A stretch of DNA of 64,000 nt from Chloroflexota bacterium (GTDB taxonomy: Bacteria; Chloroflexota; Anaerolineae; UBA4142), in the NCBI GenBank assembly GCA_016208315.1, contig JACQYF010000128.1:57653-121652 (forward strand). Reading direction: 5' to 3'. Position 1 is the first letter of the stretch. Every line of letters starts with the position of its first letter. The notes below the pieces were generated by a model. The model saw only the letters and a program-made list of their open reading frames with translations. It was not told where the DNA came from and did not search any database. Positions 42,232 to 51,250 of this stretch are shown here, piece by piece. The translations under genes were made by a program, and so were the position numbers.

Positions 42232-45045
42232 ATGAAGCTTGTTCTGCTCGACGCGCACGCCCTGATCCATCGCGCGTATCACGCGATTCCCCATACGCTC
42301 ACGAGTCCAAACGGTGAGCCGACGAACGCGACCTATGGGTTTGCTTCGACCCTGCTGCGAGTGATGGCCGAAGAAAAGCCCGATTATGTCGCCGCGGCGT
42401 TTGACGTCGGTCGCAGTTTCCGCCACGACCAGTTCGCGGAATATAAAGCGACGCGTCCCGCGCTCGCGGACGACCTCGGACTGCAACTCAAACGCTCGCG
42501 CGAGGTCGCGGAAGCGTTCGGCCTTCCGACGTTTGGCGTCGAACGGTACGAGGCAGACGATCTGCTCGGCACGCTGGCAAAGCAAGCGAGCGCGCAGGGC
42601 GTCGAGACGGTGATCGTGACCGGCGATACCGATACGTTCCAGCTCATCGGCCCACACGTCTCCGTGCTCACTTTCTCGCGCCAGTTTGGCGATTTGATTC
42701 GCTATGACCTTGCGGCGATCAAGGAACGCTACGACCTTGAGCCGACCCAACTCATTGATTTCAAAGCGCTCAAGGGCGATCCCTCCGACAACATTCCCGG
42801 CATTGTCGGCGTGGGCGACAAGACCGCCACCAAGCTGGTGCAGACGTTTGGCACGATCGAAGGGATCTATCAGCATCTTGACGAGGTGGACAAGCGCGTG
42901 CGCGAAAAACTGGCCGCGGCGCAAGAGCAAGCGCTGCGCGGCAAGCGCCTCGTCACGATCGTGACCGACGCGCCGATCAAACTCGACCTCGAGGCGTGTC
43001 GCGTGACGCAATACGACCGTGAGCGCGTCGTGGCCCTTTTTCGCCAGCTTGGGTTTCGCAGTCTGGTGGAACGTCTGCCCGGGCCAACCACGGTGGCTGA
43101 GATCAAGTTCGAAAAGCCAAAGCAAGAAGAGCCGACTGCCGCGCGCGAGGACTATCACACGGTTGACACGGAAGCCGCGCTCGATCAATTGGTACGGAAA
43201 CTGCAATCGGGCCAGCCGTTCGTCGTGGATGTCGAGACGACGGACGTGGACGCGATGCGGGCCGAGTTGGTCGGCATCGCGATTGGTGTGGGCGGCGGAG
43301 AAGCGTATTACGTCCCGATTCAATCAGCAGGGGCGCAGGGGGGCAGGGGAGCAAGGGAGGAGAGGGGACAGATGACGTTTAACACAAATCCTTCATCCCT
43401 CATCCCTCATCCTTCATTTTTCGACCGCGATTTCGTTCTTGCCAAGCTCAAGCCGATCTTCGAAAACGCATCAGTCCCCAAATACGCCCACAATGCCAAG
43501 TACGACGCGACGGTGCTGGCGGAAGCGGGCGTCGAACTGCGCGGCATCGCGTTCGATTCGATGGTCGCCGCGCACTTGGTCGAGCCGAACGGGCAATCGG
43601 TCGGCTTGAAGAATTTGGTGTGGGCGAAATTCGGCGTCGAGATGACCGAGATAGAGGCGCTAATTGGCAAGGGCAAGCATCAAATTTCGATGGCCGAGGT
43701 TGATGTCGCGCAGGTCTCGCGTTATGCCTGCGCGGACGTGGACTACACGTGGCGTCTAGTCGAATTGTACAAGCCGATCCTTGCGGAACGCGGGCTGGAC
43801 AAGTTGTTCCAAGAGGTCGAAATGCCGCTCGTGCCGGTGCTCGTGGAAATGGAACGCACGGGTGTCTTGCTCGACGTCGAGTTCTTGCAACAAATGTCCG
43901 CGAAGTTAAAGGCGCGGCTGCAAGAACTCGAAACGCAGATCACGGAGCAATGCGGCGGGCCGTTGAACATCGCGTCCCCGCAGCAGTTGGCCGACGCGCT
44001 GTTCAACAAACTCGGACTCTCCACGGTTGGGTTACCCAGGACCAAGACGGGCCAGATCTCGACCGCCGCCGACGTGCTGGATTCGCTGCGCGGCAAGCAT
44101 CCGGTGATCGGCTTGATTTTGGAACATCGGGAACTCGCAAAATTAAAGGGCACGTATGTGGACGCGCTCCCTGCGCTCATCAACCCCAAGACGGGACGCG
44201 TACACACCGATTACAATCAAACCGGCGCGGTGACGGGTCGGGTCTCCTCTTCCAATCCAAACTTGCAAAACATTCCGATTCGAACCGAGATTGGGCGTCA
44301 AGTGCGACGCGCGTTCATTGCGCCGCACGGCAGCCAACTCATCAGCGCGGACTATTCGCAGGTCGAGCTGCGGATTCTGGCGCACATCTCGCGCGACGCC
44401 GGGCTGCTGCAAGCGTTCGCGAACGGCCAGGATATTCACGCCGCGACCGCGGCGCGGCTCTACAACGTCACGCTCGACAAAGTGACGTCCGAGATGCGGC
44501 GCGTCGGCAAGACGATCAATTTTGGCATCGCCTACGGCATCACCGGCTTTGGCATCTCGGCGCGGACCGATCTATCGCCCGCGGACGCGCAAAAGATGAT
44601 TGACCAATATTTCGCCGAGTATCCGCAGATCAAAGTGTACGTCGAGCAGACCAAGCGCGAGGCACGCGAACGCGGGTTCGTGAAAACGCCGCTCGGACGC
44701 CGCCGCTATTTTCCTGAACTGGCCGGCGGCGCGCGCGTCCATCCTTCGGTGCGCGGGGCCGCCGAGCGCGAAGCGGTGAACATGCCGATCCAAGGCAGCG
44801 CGGCAGACATTATCAAAATCGCGATGGTTCGTCTGAATAATGAATTACACGCGCGCGGGTTGCGTGCGCGCATGACCTTGCAGGTACATGACGAGTTGGT
44901 TTTGCAAGTGCCGGAAGACGAAATCCACGAGGTCGCGTCGCTCGTCTGCGAGGTCATGGAAAACGCGTACCCGCTCGACCCGAAACTCAAGGTAGATGTT
45001 AGCGCGGGGCAGAACTGGGACGGAATGTTGCCGGTGGAGGCGTGA
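42232..45045 (+). CDS. polA: DNA polymerase I
   Basis: 937 residues. 5' nuclease about 1-290 (LLDAHALIHRAYHAI, DFKALKGDPSDNIPG). 3'-5' exonuclease about 310-500 with all acidic residues: DVETTDVD, HNAKYDATVL and YACADVD. Polymerase about 540-937 with motif A DYSQVELRI, motif B RRVGKTINFGIAYG and motif C VHDEL. An insertion of about 30 residues (about 364-396, GAQGGRGAREERG and SSLIPHPS) in the exonuclease domain is encoded by repeat-like sequence. Proofreading therefore looks retained in principle. Confidence 0.96.
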   Translation: MKLVLLDAHALIHRAYHAIPHTLTSPNGEPTNATYGFASTLLRVMAEEKPDYVAAAFDVGRSFRHDQFAEYKATRPALADDLGLQLKRSREVAEAFGLPTFGVERYEADDLLGTLAKQASAQGVETVIVTGDTDTFQLIGPHVSVLTFSRQFGDLIRYDLAAIKERYDLEPTQLIDFKALKGDPSDNIPGIVGVGDKTATKLVQTFGTIEGIYQHLDEVDKRVREKLAAAQEQALRGKRLVTIVTDAPIKLDLEACRVTQYDRERVVALFRQLGFRSLVERLPGPTTVAEIKFEKPKQEEPTAAREDYHTVDTEAALDQLVRKLQSGQPFVVDVETTDVDAMRAELVGIAIGVGGGEAYYVPIQSAGAQGGRGAREERGQMTFNTNPSSLIPHPSFFDRDFVLAKLKPIFENASVPKYAHNAKYDATVLAEAGVELRGIAFDSMVAAHLVEPNGQSVGLKNLVWAKFGVEMTEIEALIGKGKHQISMAEVDVAQVSRYACADVDYTWRLVELYKPILAERGLDKLFQEVEMPLVPVLVEMERTGVLLDVEFLQQMSAKLKARLQELETQITEQCGGPLNIASPQQLADALFNKLGLSTVGLPRTKTGQISTAADVLDSLRGKHPVIGLILEHRELAKLKGTYVDALPALINPKTGRVHTDYNQTGAVTGRVSSSNPNLQNIPIRTEIGRQVRRAFIAPHGSQLISADYSQVELRILAHISRDAGLLQAFANGQDIHAATAARLYNVTLDKVTSEMRRVGKTINFGIAYGITGFGISARTDLSPADAQKMIDQYFAEYPQIKVYVEQTKREARERGFVKTPLGRRRYFPELAGGARVHPSVRGAAEREAVNMPIQGSAADIIKIAMVRLNNELHARGLRARMTLQVHDELVLQVPEDEIHEVASLVCEVMENAYPLDPKLKVDVSAGQNWDGMLPVEA
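43325..43425. repeat. Repeat-like sequence inside polA
   Basis: gcaggggggcaggggagcaagg followed by catccctcatccctcatcc: purine-rich and tandem words typical of the intergenic repeats, read in frame between two exonuclease motifs. Confidence 0.6.
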
Positions 45046-45048
45046 TCG

Positions 45049-46620
45049 TTGCGAAGGTTTCACTGGCATCGTCTTCGGCATTGGATTCAACCTTCGTATG
45101 GCTTGCTGATCGCCATTTTGCTCTTGGGCATTTTCTTACGCACCTTTCAATTTCCAAACAACCCGCCGGGCCTGTTCGTTGACGAAGCGGGCGCCGGTTA
45201 CGAGACGTTCTCGCTCCTGCGCACGGGCGCCGACCGCTGGGGCGTTACGTGGCCGGTCTATTTCATCAGTTGGGGGTCGGGCCAAAGCGTCCTGTATTCC
45301 TATCTCAGCATTCCGATTGTGGCGGCCCTCGGCCTGGATCGCTTGTCGGTCCGGCTGTTGAGTTTGTTCGTCGGCATTCTGACGCTGCCGCTGTTGTATG
45401 TGACGGTCAAGCGGACGGCTGGGACGAGCGCGGCGCTCATCGCGACGTTGCTGCTCGCCATCATGCCCTGGCACGTGATGATTTCGCGTTGGGCGCTCGA
45501 CGCGAACCTGTTGCCGTTCTTCATGCTGCTTGGCACGTACACCGTCGAGCGCGCGCTGACAAGTCAATCGCCCAAGTGGGTGTGGATTGCGCTGCTGCCG
45601 TGGGGCCTGGCGCTTTACGCGTACGCGATGGCGTATGTCGTCGTCCCGATTCTTCTGCTGCTCGTGCTGGCGTTCTATCGCCGGGCGATTCTGGCGAATT
45701 GGAAAGCATGGCTAGGCGCGCTTGCGCTTTATGTTTTGCTCGCGATGCCGATTGCCTTGTTCCTGGTGAAGAATTGGATCGTTCAGGATGTCCTGCCGGT
45801 TGAGCCGTGGCTGCCGTTTGGGATTCCGCTCGTTCCAATCAGCCGGCTGGCCCAAGTTTCGAGTCCGCTGCCCGAGCGCTTGCTGCTGAATCTTTTTTTT
45901 ATTGTCAGCGGATTCCAAGATGGCGAGGTTCGCAACTCGGTGCTGGGGATCGCGCCGGCGTTCATCGTCACGTTCCCTTTGGCGATTGTCGGGGCGGCGC
46001 GTTTCATCAAAGATAGGCGGGCCGATCTTTTTCTGCTGTGGCTGGCTGCCTGTTTGCCGCTTTTCTTCATAGCCGACCCGGCGATCAATCGCATCAACGC
46101 GATTTTCGTCCCGATGCTCGTCGTCGCGGTCTACGGCTTTGCCGAATTGCGCCGCCGGCTCTATGTTTCACGTCGCATCCTGACGACTGCGGTCGGCGCG
46201 CTCGTAATGCTTCAAGCGCTAGTTTTCGTTGCCGACTATTTCTTGGTTTATCCGACCGTGCCCGACGTCGAATTGGCTTTTTTCAAGGGCCTTGATCGCG
46301 CGGTGAGCCGCGGCCTCGCGGTCGCCGGACCCTCGGAGCCGATTCTGGTGACTGACCGGATCGTTCTGCCCGAGATTCTGACTGCATTCTATTCGAATTA
46401 TGCGCCGAGCGACTATCAACGCGAGCTTCGATATACTGTGGAATACGGCGCAATCATCGTGAAATCCTTTGGCCGGTTCTACTTTGGGCTAGACAATTTG
46501 CCGAATCCGAGTGCGCCGTTTACGTACATCTTGGGCAAATGGGATGACGATCCTTGCGCCAAGCCGCAAGCGTCGTTGGAAACGCGGCTGTGGCAAGTCG
46601 GCCGGTGCCGCGCGGAGTAA
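45049..46620 (+). CDS. GT-C family glycosyltransferase (ArnT/PMT-like)
   Basis: 523 residues from a TTG three bases after the polA stop, with GGAGG upstream. About ten membrane helices. The first external loop carries the catalytic acidic pattern: FVDEAGAGYETFSLLRTG (about 43-60). A WHVMISRWALDANLLPFF segment is typical of the ArnT/RfbX-like family. It transfers a sugar from a polyprenyl-phosphate donor to an acceptor outside the membrane; both are unknown. Translationally linked to polA by position only. Confidence 0.85.
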   Translation: MRRFHWHRLRHWIQPSYGLLIAILLLGIFLRTFQFPNNPPGLFVDEAGAGYETFSLLRTGADRWGVTWPVYFISWGSGQSVLYSYLSIPIVAALGLDRLSVRLLSLFVGILTLPLLYVTVKRTAGTSAALIATLLLAIMPWHVMISRWALDANLLPFFMLLGTYTVERALTSQSPKWVWIALLPWGLALYAYAMAYVVVPILLLLVLAFYRRAILANWKAWLGALALYVLLAMPIALFLVKNWIVQDVLPVEPWLPFGIPLVPISRLAQVSSPLPERLLLNLFFIVSGFQDGEVRNSVLGIAPAFIVTFPLAIVGAARFIKDRRADLFLLWLAACLPLFFIADPAINRINAIFVPMLVVAVYGFAELRRRLYVSRRILTTAVGALVMLQALVFVADYFLVYPTVPDVELAFFKGLDRAVSRGLAVAGPSEPILVTDRIVLPEILTAFYSNYAPSDYQRELRYTVEYGAIIVKSFGRFYFGLDNLPNPSAPFTYILGKWDDDPCAKPQASLETRLWQVGRCRAE

Positions 46621-46623
46621 CGT

Positions 46624-47433
46624 GTGACCAAAATCGAACTGTATTTTTCGCCCGCAGATTATGCCGTCTTTGGAAATGGCCTGTCGTCGAATGCCGAATA
46701 CGACGGCGAGCGCGAACGCGTGCGCGACAAACTCGTGTTTTTGCACCAGCGCATCTATCCCGAGATTCGCAAACGCAGATGGGATTTGCACCCGCATTGG
46801 ATGACACAGTGGCTCATCAGCGCCTCGCGCATTTCGCCGGCGACCTCGCGGGTTGACTTTATGACGCTGCGCTATTCCAAAGCCGAAACGATCATCAAGC
46901 TGATGAAGAAGGAACTCATTGACGACTTTGGGCACTTTTACGCGAACGCGATGCTCGCCGCGCGCGTGGACAAGAACGGTTTTGCGGTCGAGCTCCTCGT
47001 GAGCGAAAAAGCATGGGTGGATGGGCAGAATCTCAAACACCGGCTGCAAGATGGGGCCGAGCAGCGCGGGCACTTTCGCAACCTGCTGGCGGAGTTGGGT
47101 GGCGAGCACACTTTTACTCTCGCCAAGTTCATGCGGGACGATGGGCGTCCCCTCGGCTACCAGGATGTCCTGCGCGCCAAGGCCAGCCGCCTCGTCAACG
47201 TCGGAATGCTCAATTCGACGATGGACAAATACGAGCCGGGCGGACACGATCTCCGGCTTGGCATTCAGTACAAGCCCAATGATCCGCGGCTGAGCACGGC
47301 AGAGATCGAGACAGAAATCCTATCGCGTTTTGAACAGCTCTATCCAATTTATGCGTTTCTGAGTTGGTCACCCAAGAATGATTTTCGGAAAGCCAAAAAT
47401 GCGAATCAAAAGTCACCTCGCCGAACTCGTTAA
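46624..47433 (+). CDS. Hypothetical protein (269 aa)
   Basis: Starts at GTG 46624, with GGAG overlapping the end of the glycosyltransferase gene. Reads YFSPADYAVFGNGLSSNAEYDGERERVRDKL, split by helices, HWMTQWLISASRISP and LRLGIQYKPNDPRLST. Soluble, mixed alpha/beta, no motif recognised. Its end overlaps the start region of argS by 35 bases in another frame, supporting co-transcription. It could be a nuclease-like or DUF1054-like protein, but this is a guess. Confidence 0.7.
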   Translation: MTKIELYFSPADYAVFGNGLSSNAEYDGERERVRDKLVFLHQRIYPEIRKRRWDLHPHWMTQWLISASRISPATSRVDFMTLRYSKAETIIKLMKKELIDDFGHFYANAMLAARVDKNGFAVELLVSEKAWVDGQNLKHRLQDGAEQRGHFRNLLAELGGEHTFTLAKFMRDDGRPLGYQDVLRAKASRLVNVGMLNSTMDKYEPGGHDLRLGIQYKPNDPRLSTAEIETEILSRFEQLYPIYAFLSWSPKNDFRKAKNANQKSPRRTR

Positions 47434-49090
47434 GCAAGCGATAGTCAATGCCCAACAAGCGGGCGCGCTCCCCGCGTTTCCGCTGCCCGATGTGATCGTC
47501 GAGCGTCCGCAGAAAAAAGAGTGGGGCGATTTTGCGACCGCGGCCCCGTTGAAACTCGCGCGCGAGGCCAAGCGTGCGCCGCTCCAGATCGCGCAGGCGA
47601 TTGCCGCGCACTTTCCCGCGGACGAGGTGGTCGCCAAGACCGAGTCGGCGCCGCCCGGTTTCGTCAACATCGCGCTGAGCGACGCGTGGGTTGCGCGTCA
47701 AGTCGAAACGATCCTAGCGGAAGGCGCGCAGTTTGGGAATGGCGAGGCGGAACCGCGCGAGCGCATCAACGTCGAGTACGTCAGCGCGAACCCGACCGGG
47801 CCCCTAACGATCGGCAGCGCGCGCAATGCCGCCATCGGCGACACGCTGGCGAACGTGCTGCAAGCCGCGGGACACGAAATCCGGCGCGAGTATTACGTGA
47901 ACGACGCGGGATCGCAGGTCATGCATTTTGGCGCCAGTCTGTTGGCGACGTATAGCCAAGCGCTGGGGCGGGACGAAAAGGTCCCAGAAGACGGCTACAA
48001 GGGTGCCTACGTTGTCGAGATGGGCAAGCAATTTGCGGAGCAGTACGGCGACAAATTCCTGCAAATGTCGCGCGCGCAAGCGACGCGCGAGATTGGCCGG
48101 ATTGGAATTGACCGCGTGGTCGCGCAGGCGCGCCAGACGCTCGCGCGCGTCGGCGTGAGTTTCGACGAGTGGTTTTCCGAACAGAGCTTGCGCAAGGGCG
48201 GTCTGTTTGCCGAGGTCCTTAGGATTCTGCATGACAAGGGGCTGACCTTTGAAAAAGACGATGCGACGTGGTTCGCGGCCCAGGCGCTCGGCGAGCAAAA
48301 GGATGCGGTCCTGATTCGTTCGCCGCAAGTGATCGCCGACCCCGAACTGCGCCCAACCTATCTCGCGTCCGATGTGGCCTACGTCTGGAACAAGCTGGTC
48401 GTGCGCGGCTTTGACCGCGCCATTTACGTGCTCGGCGCGGACCACCACGGCGATGCGATGCGGATCAAGGCCGTGACGCGCGCGCTCGGGTTGGACGAAA
48501 AGCGCGTCGTCATCCTGATCTACCAGTTCGTGATCTTGAAACGCGGCGGCGAGATGGTCGCCATGCACAAGCGCACGGGCGAATTCGTCACGCTGGACGA
48601 GTTGGTTGACGAGGTGGGCGCGGACGCGGTTCGCTTTATGCTCATATCGCAATCGGCCAACACGACGATGGATTTCGATCTCGATCTCGCGGTCAAGCAG
48701 TCCGACGAGAATCCGGTCTACTACGTCCAATACGCTCACGCGCGCATCGCCAGTATCTTGCGACATGCCATCGAGTTGGGCGCATCGAGCGAAGGCGGCG
48801 ACGTCGCGCTCCTCACCCATCCCGCCGAACTCGAACTGATTCGCGAAATCCTACGCCTGCCCGAAGTCGTAGAGGCAGCAGCCGCGCGCCTTGAACCACA
48901 CCATCTCCCGCACTATGCCATCGAACTGGCGGGCGTGTTTCACTCGTTCTATCGCCAATGCCGCGTCGTCTCCTCCGATCCCGCGGACGCGGCGATCACC
49001 CACGCGCGGCTCAAGCTCGTCGCGGCAGCGAAGAACGCTCTCGCGCGGACGCTGGCCCTCATGGGCGTGCGCGCCCCAGAATCAATGTAA
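47399..49090 (+). CDS. argS: Arginyl-tRNA synthetase with unusual HIGH and KMSK motifs
   Basis: 563 residues from ATG 47399, preceded by GGAAAG. Class I: N-terminal tRNA D-loop-binding domain (1-100), the core with VEYVSANPTGPLTIGSARN, where the HxGH signature reads TIGS (both His lost), VNDAGSQVMHFGASL, and ASDVAYVWNKLV, then AMHKRTGEFVTLDELVDEVG in place of KMSKR. A C-terminal anticodon-binding helical domain has YVQYAHARIASI and the end LMGVRAPESM. Charges tRNA-Arg. The degenerate ATP motifs need checking against relatives. Confidence 0.92.
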   Translation: MRIKSHLAELVKQAIVNAQQAGALPAFPLPDVIVERPQKKEWGDFATAAPLKLAREAKRAPLQIAQAIAAHFPADEVVAKTESAPPGFVNIALSDAWVARQVETILAEGAQFGNGEAEPRERINVEYVSANPTGPLTIGSARNAAIGDTLANVLQAAGHEIRREYYVNDAGSQVMHFGASLLATYSQALGRDEKVPEDGYKGAYVVEMGKQFAEQYGDKFLQMSRAQATREIGRIGIDRVVAQARQTLARVGVSFDEWFSEQSLRKGGLFAEVLRILHDKGLTFEKDDATWFAAQALGEQKDAVLIRSPQVIADPELRPTYLASDVAYVWNKLVVRGFDRAIYVLGADHHGDAMRIKAVTRALGLDEKRVVILIYQFVILKRGGEMVAMHKRTGEFVTLDELVDEVGADAVRFMLISQSANTTMDFDLDLAVKQSDENPVYYVQYAHARIASILRHAIELGASSEGGDVALLTHPAELELIREILRLPEVVEAAAARLEPHHLPHYAIELAGVFHSFYRQCRVVSSDPADAAITHARLKLVAAAKNALARTLALMGVRAPESM

Positions 49091-49098
49091 GGAAGATG

Positions 49099-49653
49099 AT
49101 GAAAAGTTTAGCTCTTGGTTGTGTCAGTATCGTAATCGGTGCTTTCATTGGAGCCGTACTCGTTTTGCTGGCGGTGCCCTTTCTTGACTTTGGGGTGGTG
49201 AACAAAGCATCGGCCAACCCAGTCATTATCACGGATCGGCCCGACCTGTCCATCAGCGCCAGCGCGGCGTATGTCAATACGCAGATCCAACCGGCAATTC
49301 GGTCAAGTGGCATCGCCAAGCAGGCCACCATCACGCTCGCCGCGCCCAACTATGTGATCATCGCCGCGCCCGTCAGCATCAAGGTGTTGGGCCAGTCGCT
49401 TCAGCTCAATGCGACGACCACGATGGGGCTAAAAGTGCAGAACGGTCGCGCGCTCTTGACCATCGAAAAAGTGGATGCGAACGGCATGAGCGTGCCCGCG
49501 GAATTGCTCGTGTCCTATCTCGAACCGCTGCGCGCCCAAGGCGAGGACCAGTTGAATCGCCTCGTGCAGCGCTCGCTGCAAGGGACCGGCTTGCGGCTCG
49601 CCAATCTCCGTGTCGCGCCGGAGGCAATCACGATAGACTTGAGCAGCCGTTAG
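49099..49653 (+). CDS. Membrane-anchored protein, LmeA/DUF2993-like fold possible
   Basis: 184 residues from ATG 49099 (AGGA five bases upstream; ATG 49096 also possible). One N-terminal membrane helix (LGCVSIVIGAFIGAVLVLLAVPF) followed by an external beta-rich domain (SISASAAYVNTQIQPAIR, LNATTTMGLKVQNGRALLTI, LLVSYLEPLRAQGEDQLN). The pattern of a two-layer lipid-binding sheet resembles DUF2993-type proteins but identity is uncertain. Eight bases after argS. Confidence 0.7.
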   Translation: MKSLALGCVSIVIGAFIGAVLVLLAVPFLDFGVVNKASANPVIITDRPDLSISASAAYVNTQIQPAIRSSGIAKQATITLAAPNYVIIAAPVSIKVLGQSLQLNATTTMGLKVQNGRALLTIEKVDANGMSVPAELLVSYLEPLRAQGEDQLNRLVQRSLQGTGLRLANLRVAPEAITIDLSSR

Positions 49654-49668
49654 TTCGCCCGTTTGACG

Positions 49669-49711
49669 AGACCGGTCAATTTTGGAGAATCTGACCGGTC
49701 TATGTTATACT
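49669..49711 (+). promoter_or_regulatory. Inverted repeat and -10 element before the deacetylase gene
   Basis: agaccggtca (49669-49678) and tgaccggtct (49692-49701) are a perfect inverted repeat. TATACT (49706-49711) lies ten bases before the ATG at 49721, with a weak TTGGAG (49682-49687) 18 bases upstream inside the repeat. It could be an operator over the promoter. Confidence 0.55.
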
Positions 49712-49720
49712 GGCGACATC

Positions 49721-50689
49721 ATGAATCGTACCTTCGTCCTTGCGCCCATTGCGGTGCTCCTCTCCGTCGCGGCTGCTGTGCTCCTCAACTTCCCACAACC
49801 ATCGCCGAATGTCCAAGTTGCCGCGTCGGCTATCGTGTCCGCAACGCCCACCGTCGTCGAGACCGCAACGCCCACGCCAACACCTACTTTGACCAACACG
49901 CCAACTGCCACGCCAACCGCAACCCCGACTTTCACTCCGACGGCCACCCGTACCCGCGTGCCCACTGCGGCGGCGACCGCGACTCCAAGCCAGCGCACCA
50001 TCCGCGTTCCCATTTTGATGTATCACTATATCAGCGTTCCCCCGCCGGACGCGGATAAATACCGGCTCGACCTCTCGGTAACGCCGGCCGCATTCCAAAC
50101 CCAAATGGAATATTTGGCGATTAACGGCTATCACCCGATTCGCCTGATTGATCTCGTGGACTACTTGCTGCACGGAACACCCCTGCCGGACAAGCCGATT
50201 GTGTTGACCTTCGACGACGGCTACAGCGACAACTACGCCAACGCATTTCCGGTGCTGAAGCAACACAATTTCCCGGCGACTTTTTTCGTCATTTCGCAAT
50301 TCGTCGAGGAAAATCGCTGGGGCTATGCTTCTTGGGCGCAGTTGGACGAGATGGTTAAAGCCGGCATGGAAATCGGCTCGCACACCCGCACCCATCCCGA
50401 CCTGTACCGGCGTACGCTGGCGTTCCAAACGAATGAGATCGCCGGTTCGAAACTACTGATCGAAGAGCGGTTGGGCACGCCGGTTTTGTCCTTTTCCTAC
50501 CCGTCGAGTAGGTACGACGCGACGACAAAATCCGTGTTGCGTTCCGCGGGCTATCTAGGCGCCGTGACCGAGACTCAGGGGACGCGCCAATCGTCCGAGA
50601 AGCTATTCGAACTCCAGCGCATCCGAATTCGCGGGAGTCACACGATACCGGATTTCGCTCGTTGGATCAAATGGTTTATGGAGAATTGA
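49721..50689 (+). CDS. Exported polysaccharide deacetylase (NodB/CE4)
   Basis: 322 residues. Signal anchor (LAPIAVLLSVAAAVLLNF), then a Thr/Pro-rich stalk (about 35-85). NodB domain: motif 1 LTFDDGYSDNY (about 162-172) with the metal Asp pair, motif 2 GSHTRTHPDL with both His, motif 3-like FSYPSSRYD. It removes acetyl groups from an N- or O-acetylated glycan outside the membrane, probably cell-envelope material. It overlaps convergent folK by 14 bases. Confidence 0.92.
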   Translation: MNRTFVLAPIAVLLSVAAAVLLNFPQPSPNVQVAASAIVSATPTVVETATPTPTPTLTNTPTATPTATPTFTPTATRTRVPTAAATATPSQRTIRVPILMYHYISVPPPDADKYRLDLSVTPAAFQTQMEYLAINGYHPIRLIDLVDYLLHGTPLPDKPIVLTFDDGYSDNYANAFPVLKQHNFPATFFVISQFVEENRWGYASWAQLDEMVKAGMEIGSHTRTHPDLYRRTLAFQTNEIAGSKLLIEERLGTPVLSFSYPSSRYDATTKSVLRSAGYLGAVTETQGTRQSSEKLFELQRIRIRGSHTIPDFARWIKWFMEN

Positions 50690-51161
50690 GGCGTCGCACC
50701 TCTTCGGCCGATTCCAGACGCGCGAGCAGGTCGCGTATGCGGACGCGGAGCCGCGGATGGACGAGGTTCGGCGCAATTTCGGCCAGCGGCGTAAGGACGA
50801 AGGCGCGCTCGTGCAGGCGCGGATGGGGGATCGTCAACGCGGGGGACAACTCGATTACACGGTCGTAAAGCAGAATATCAATGTCCATGGGGCGCGGCCC
50901 AAAGCGAATGCCTTCGGTCCGCCCCATTTCTATTTCGATTTTCTTGACGCGGCGCAACAAGTCAACCGGCGCGAGCGCGGTCGTCCCCTCGACGACCTGG
51001 TTGAGAAACCACGGCTGCTCCCGCACGCCGACCGGCTCGGTCTCGTAAATCGAAGAGGACCGCGTGATTTGAACGAACACCCGGAGCCGCGCGAGCGCCT
51101 CTGCCAGATTCTTTTCCCGGTCGCCGAGATTGGAGCCGAGCGCGAGGTAAATGGTTGCCAT
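50676..51161 (-). CDS. folK: 2-amino-4-hydroxy-6-hydroxymethyldihydropteridine pyrophosphokinase
   Basis: 161 residues. YLALGSNLGDREKNL at the start, YETEPVG, FLNQVVEG, and the HPPK signature GRTEGIRFGPRPMDIDILLYD, split here around the Arg-Pro-x-Asp-x-Asp metal site, then IPHPRLHERAFVLTPLAEI. It transfers pyrophosphate from ATP to 6-hydroxymethyl-dihydropterin in folate synthesis. No other folate gene is in the window. Confidence 0.96.
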   Translation of the reverse strand: MATIYLALGSNLGDREKNLAEALARLRVFVQITRSSSIYETEPVGVREQPWFLNQVVEGTTALAPVDLLRRVKKIEIEMGRTEGIRFGPRPMDIDILLYDRVIELSPALTIPHPRLHERAFVLTPLAEIAPNLVHPRLRVRIRDLLARLESAEEVRRLNSP

Positions 51162-51184
51162 GCGCGGTATTCTAACACACCGTA

Positions 51185-51205
51185 GGACAAGTTGCCAACT
51201 TGTCC
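51185..51205. repeat. Palindrome ggacaagtt-gcc-aacttgtcc in a divergent promoter region
   Basis: Nine-base perfect arms, near-identical to 22715-22735. It ends 11 bases before the -35 box of the downstream gene. Confidence 0.75.
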
Positions 51206-51215
51206 CACACGCGGG

Positions 51216-51244
51216 TTGAATTCCAAGATGTTGTCTGGTATACT
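51216..51244 (+). promoter_or_regulatory. Promoter giving a leaderless mRNA
   Basis: TTGAAT (51216-51221), 17 bases, TATACT (51239-51244). The ATG at 51251 begins seven bases after the -10, so transcription should start at or beside the start codon. Confidence 0.75.
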
Positions 51245-51250
51245 CAGCGC

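Noticed and set aside
48000..48820. A long minus-strand frame opposite argS
   Set aside because: Antisense shadow of a complete ArgRS gene.
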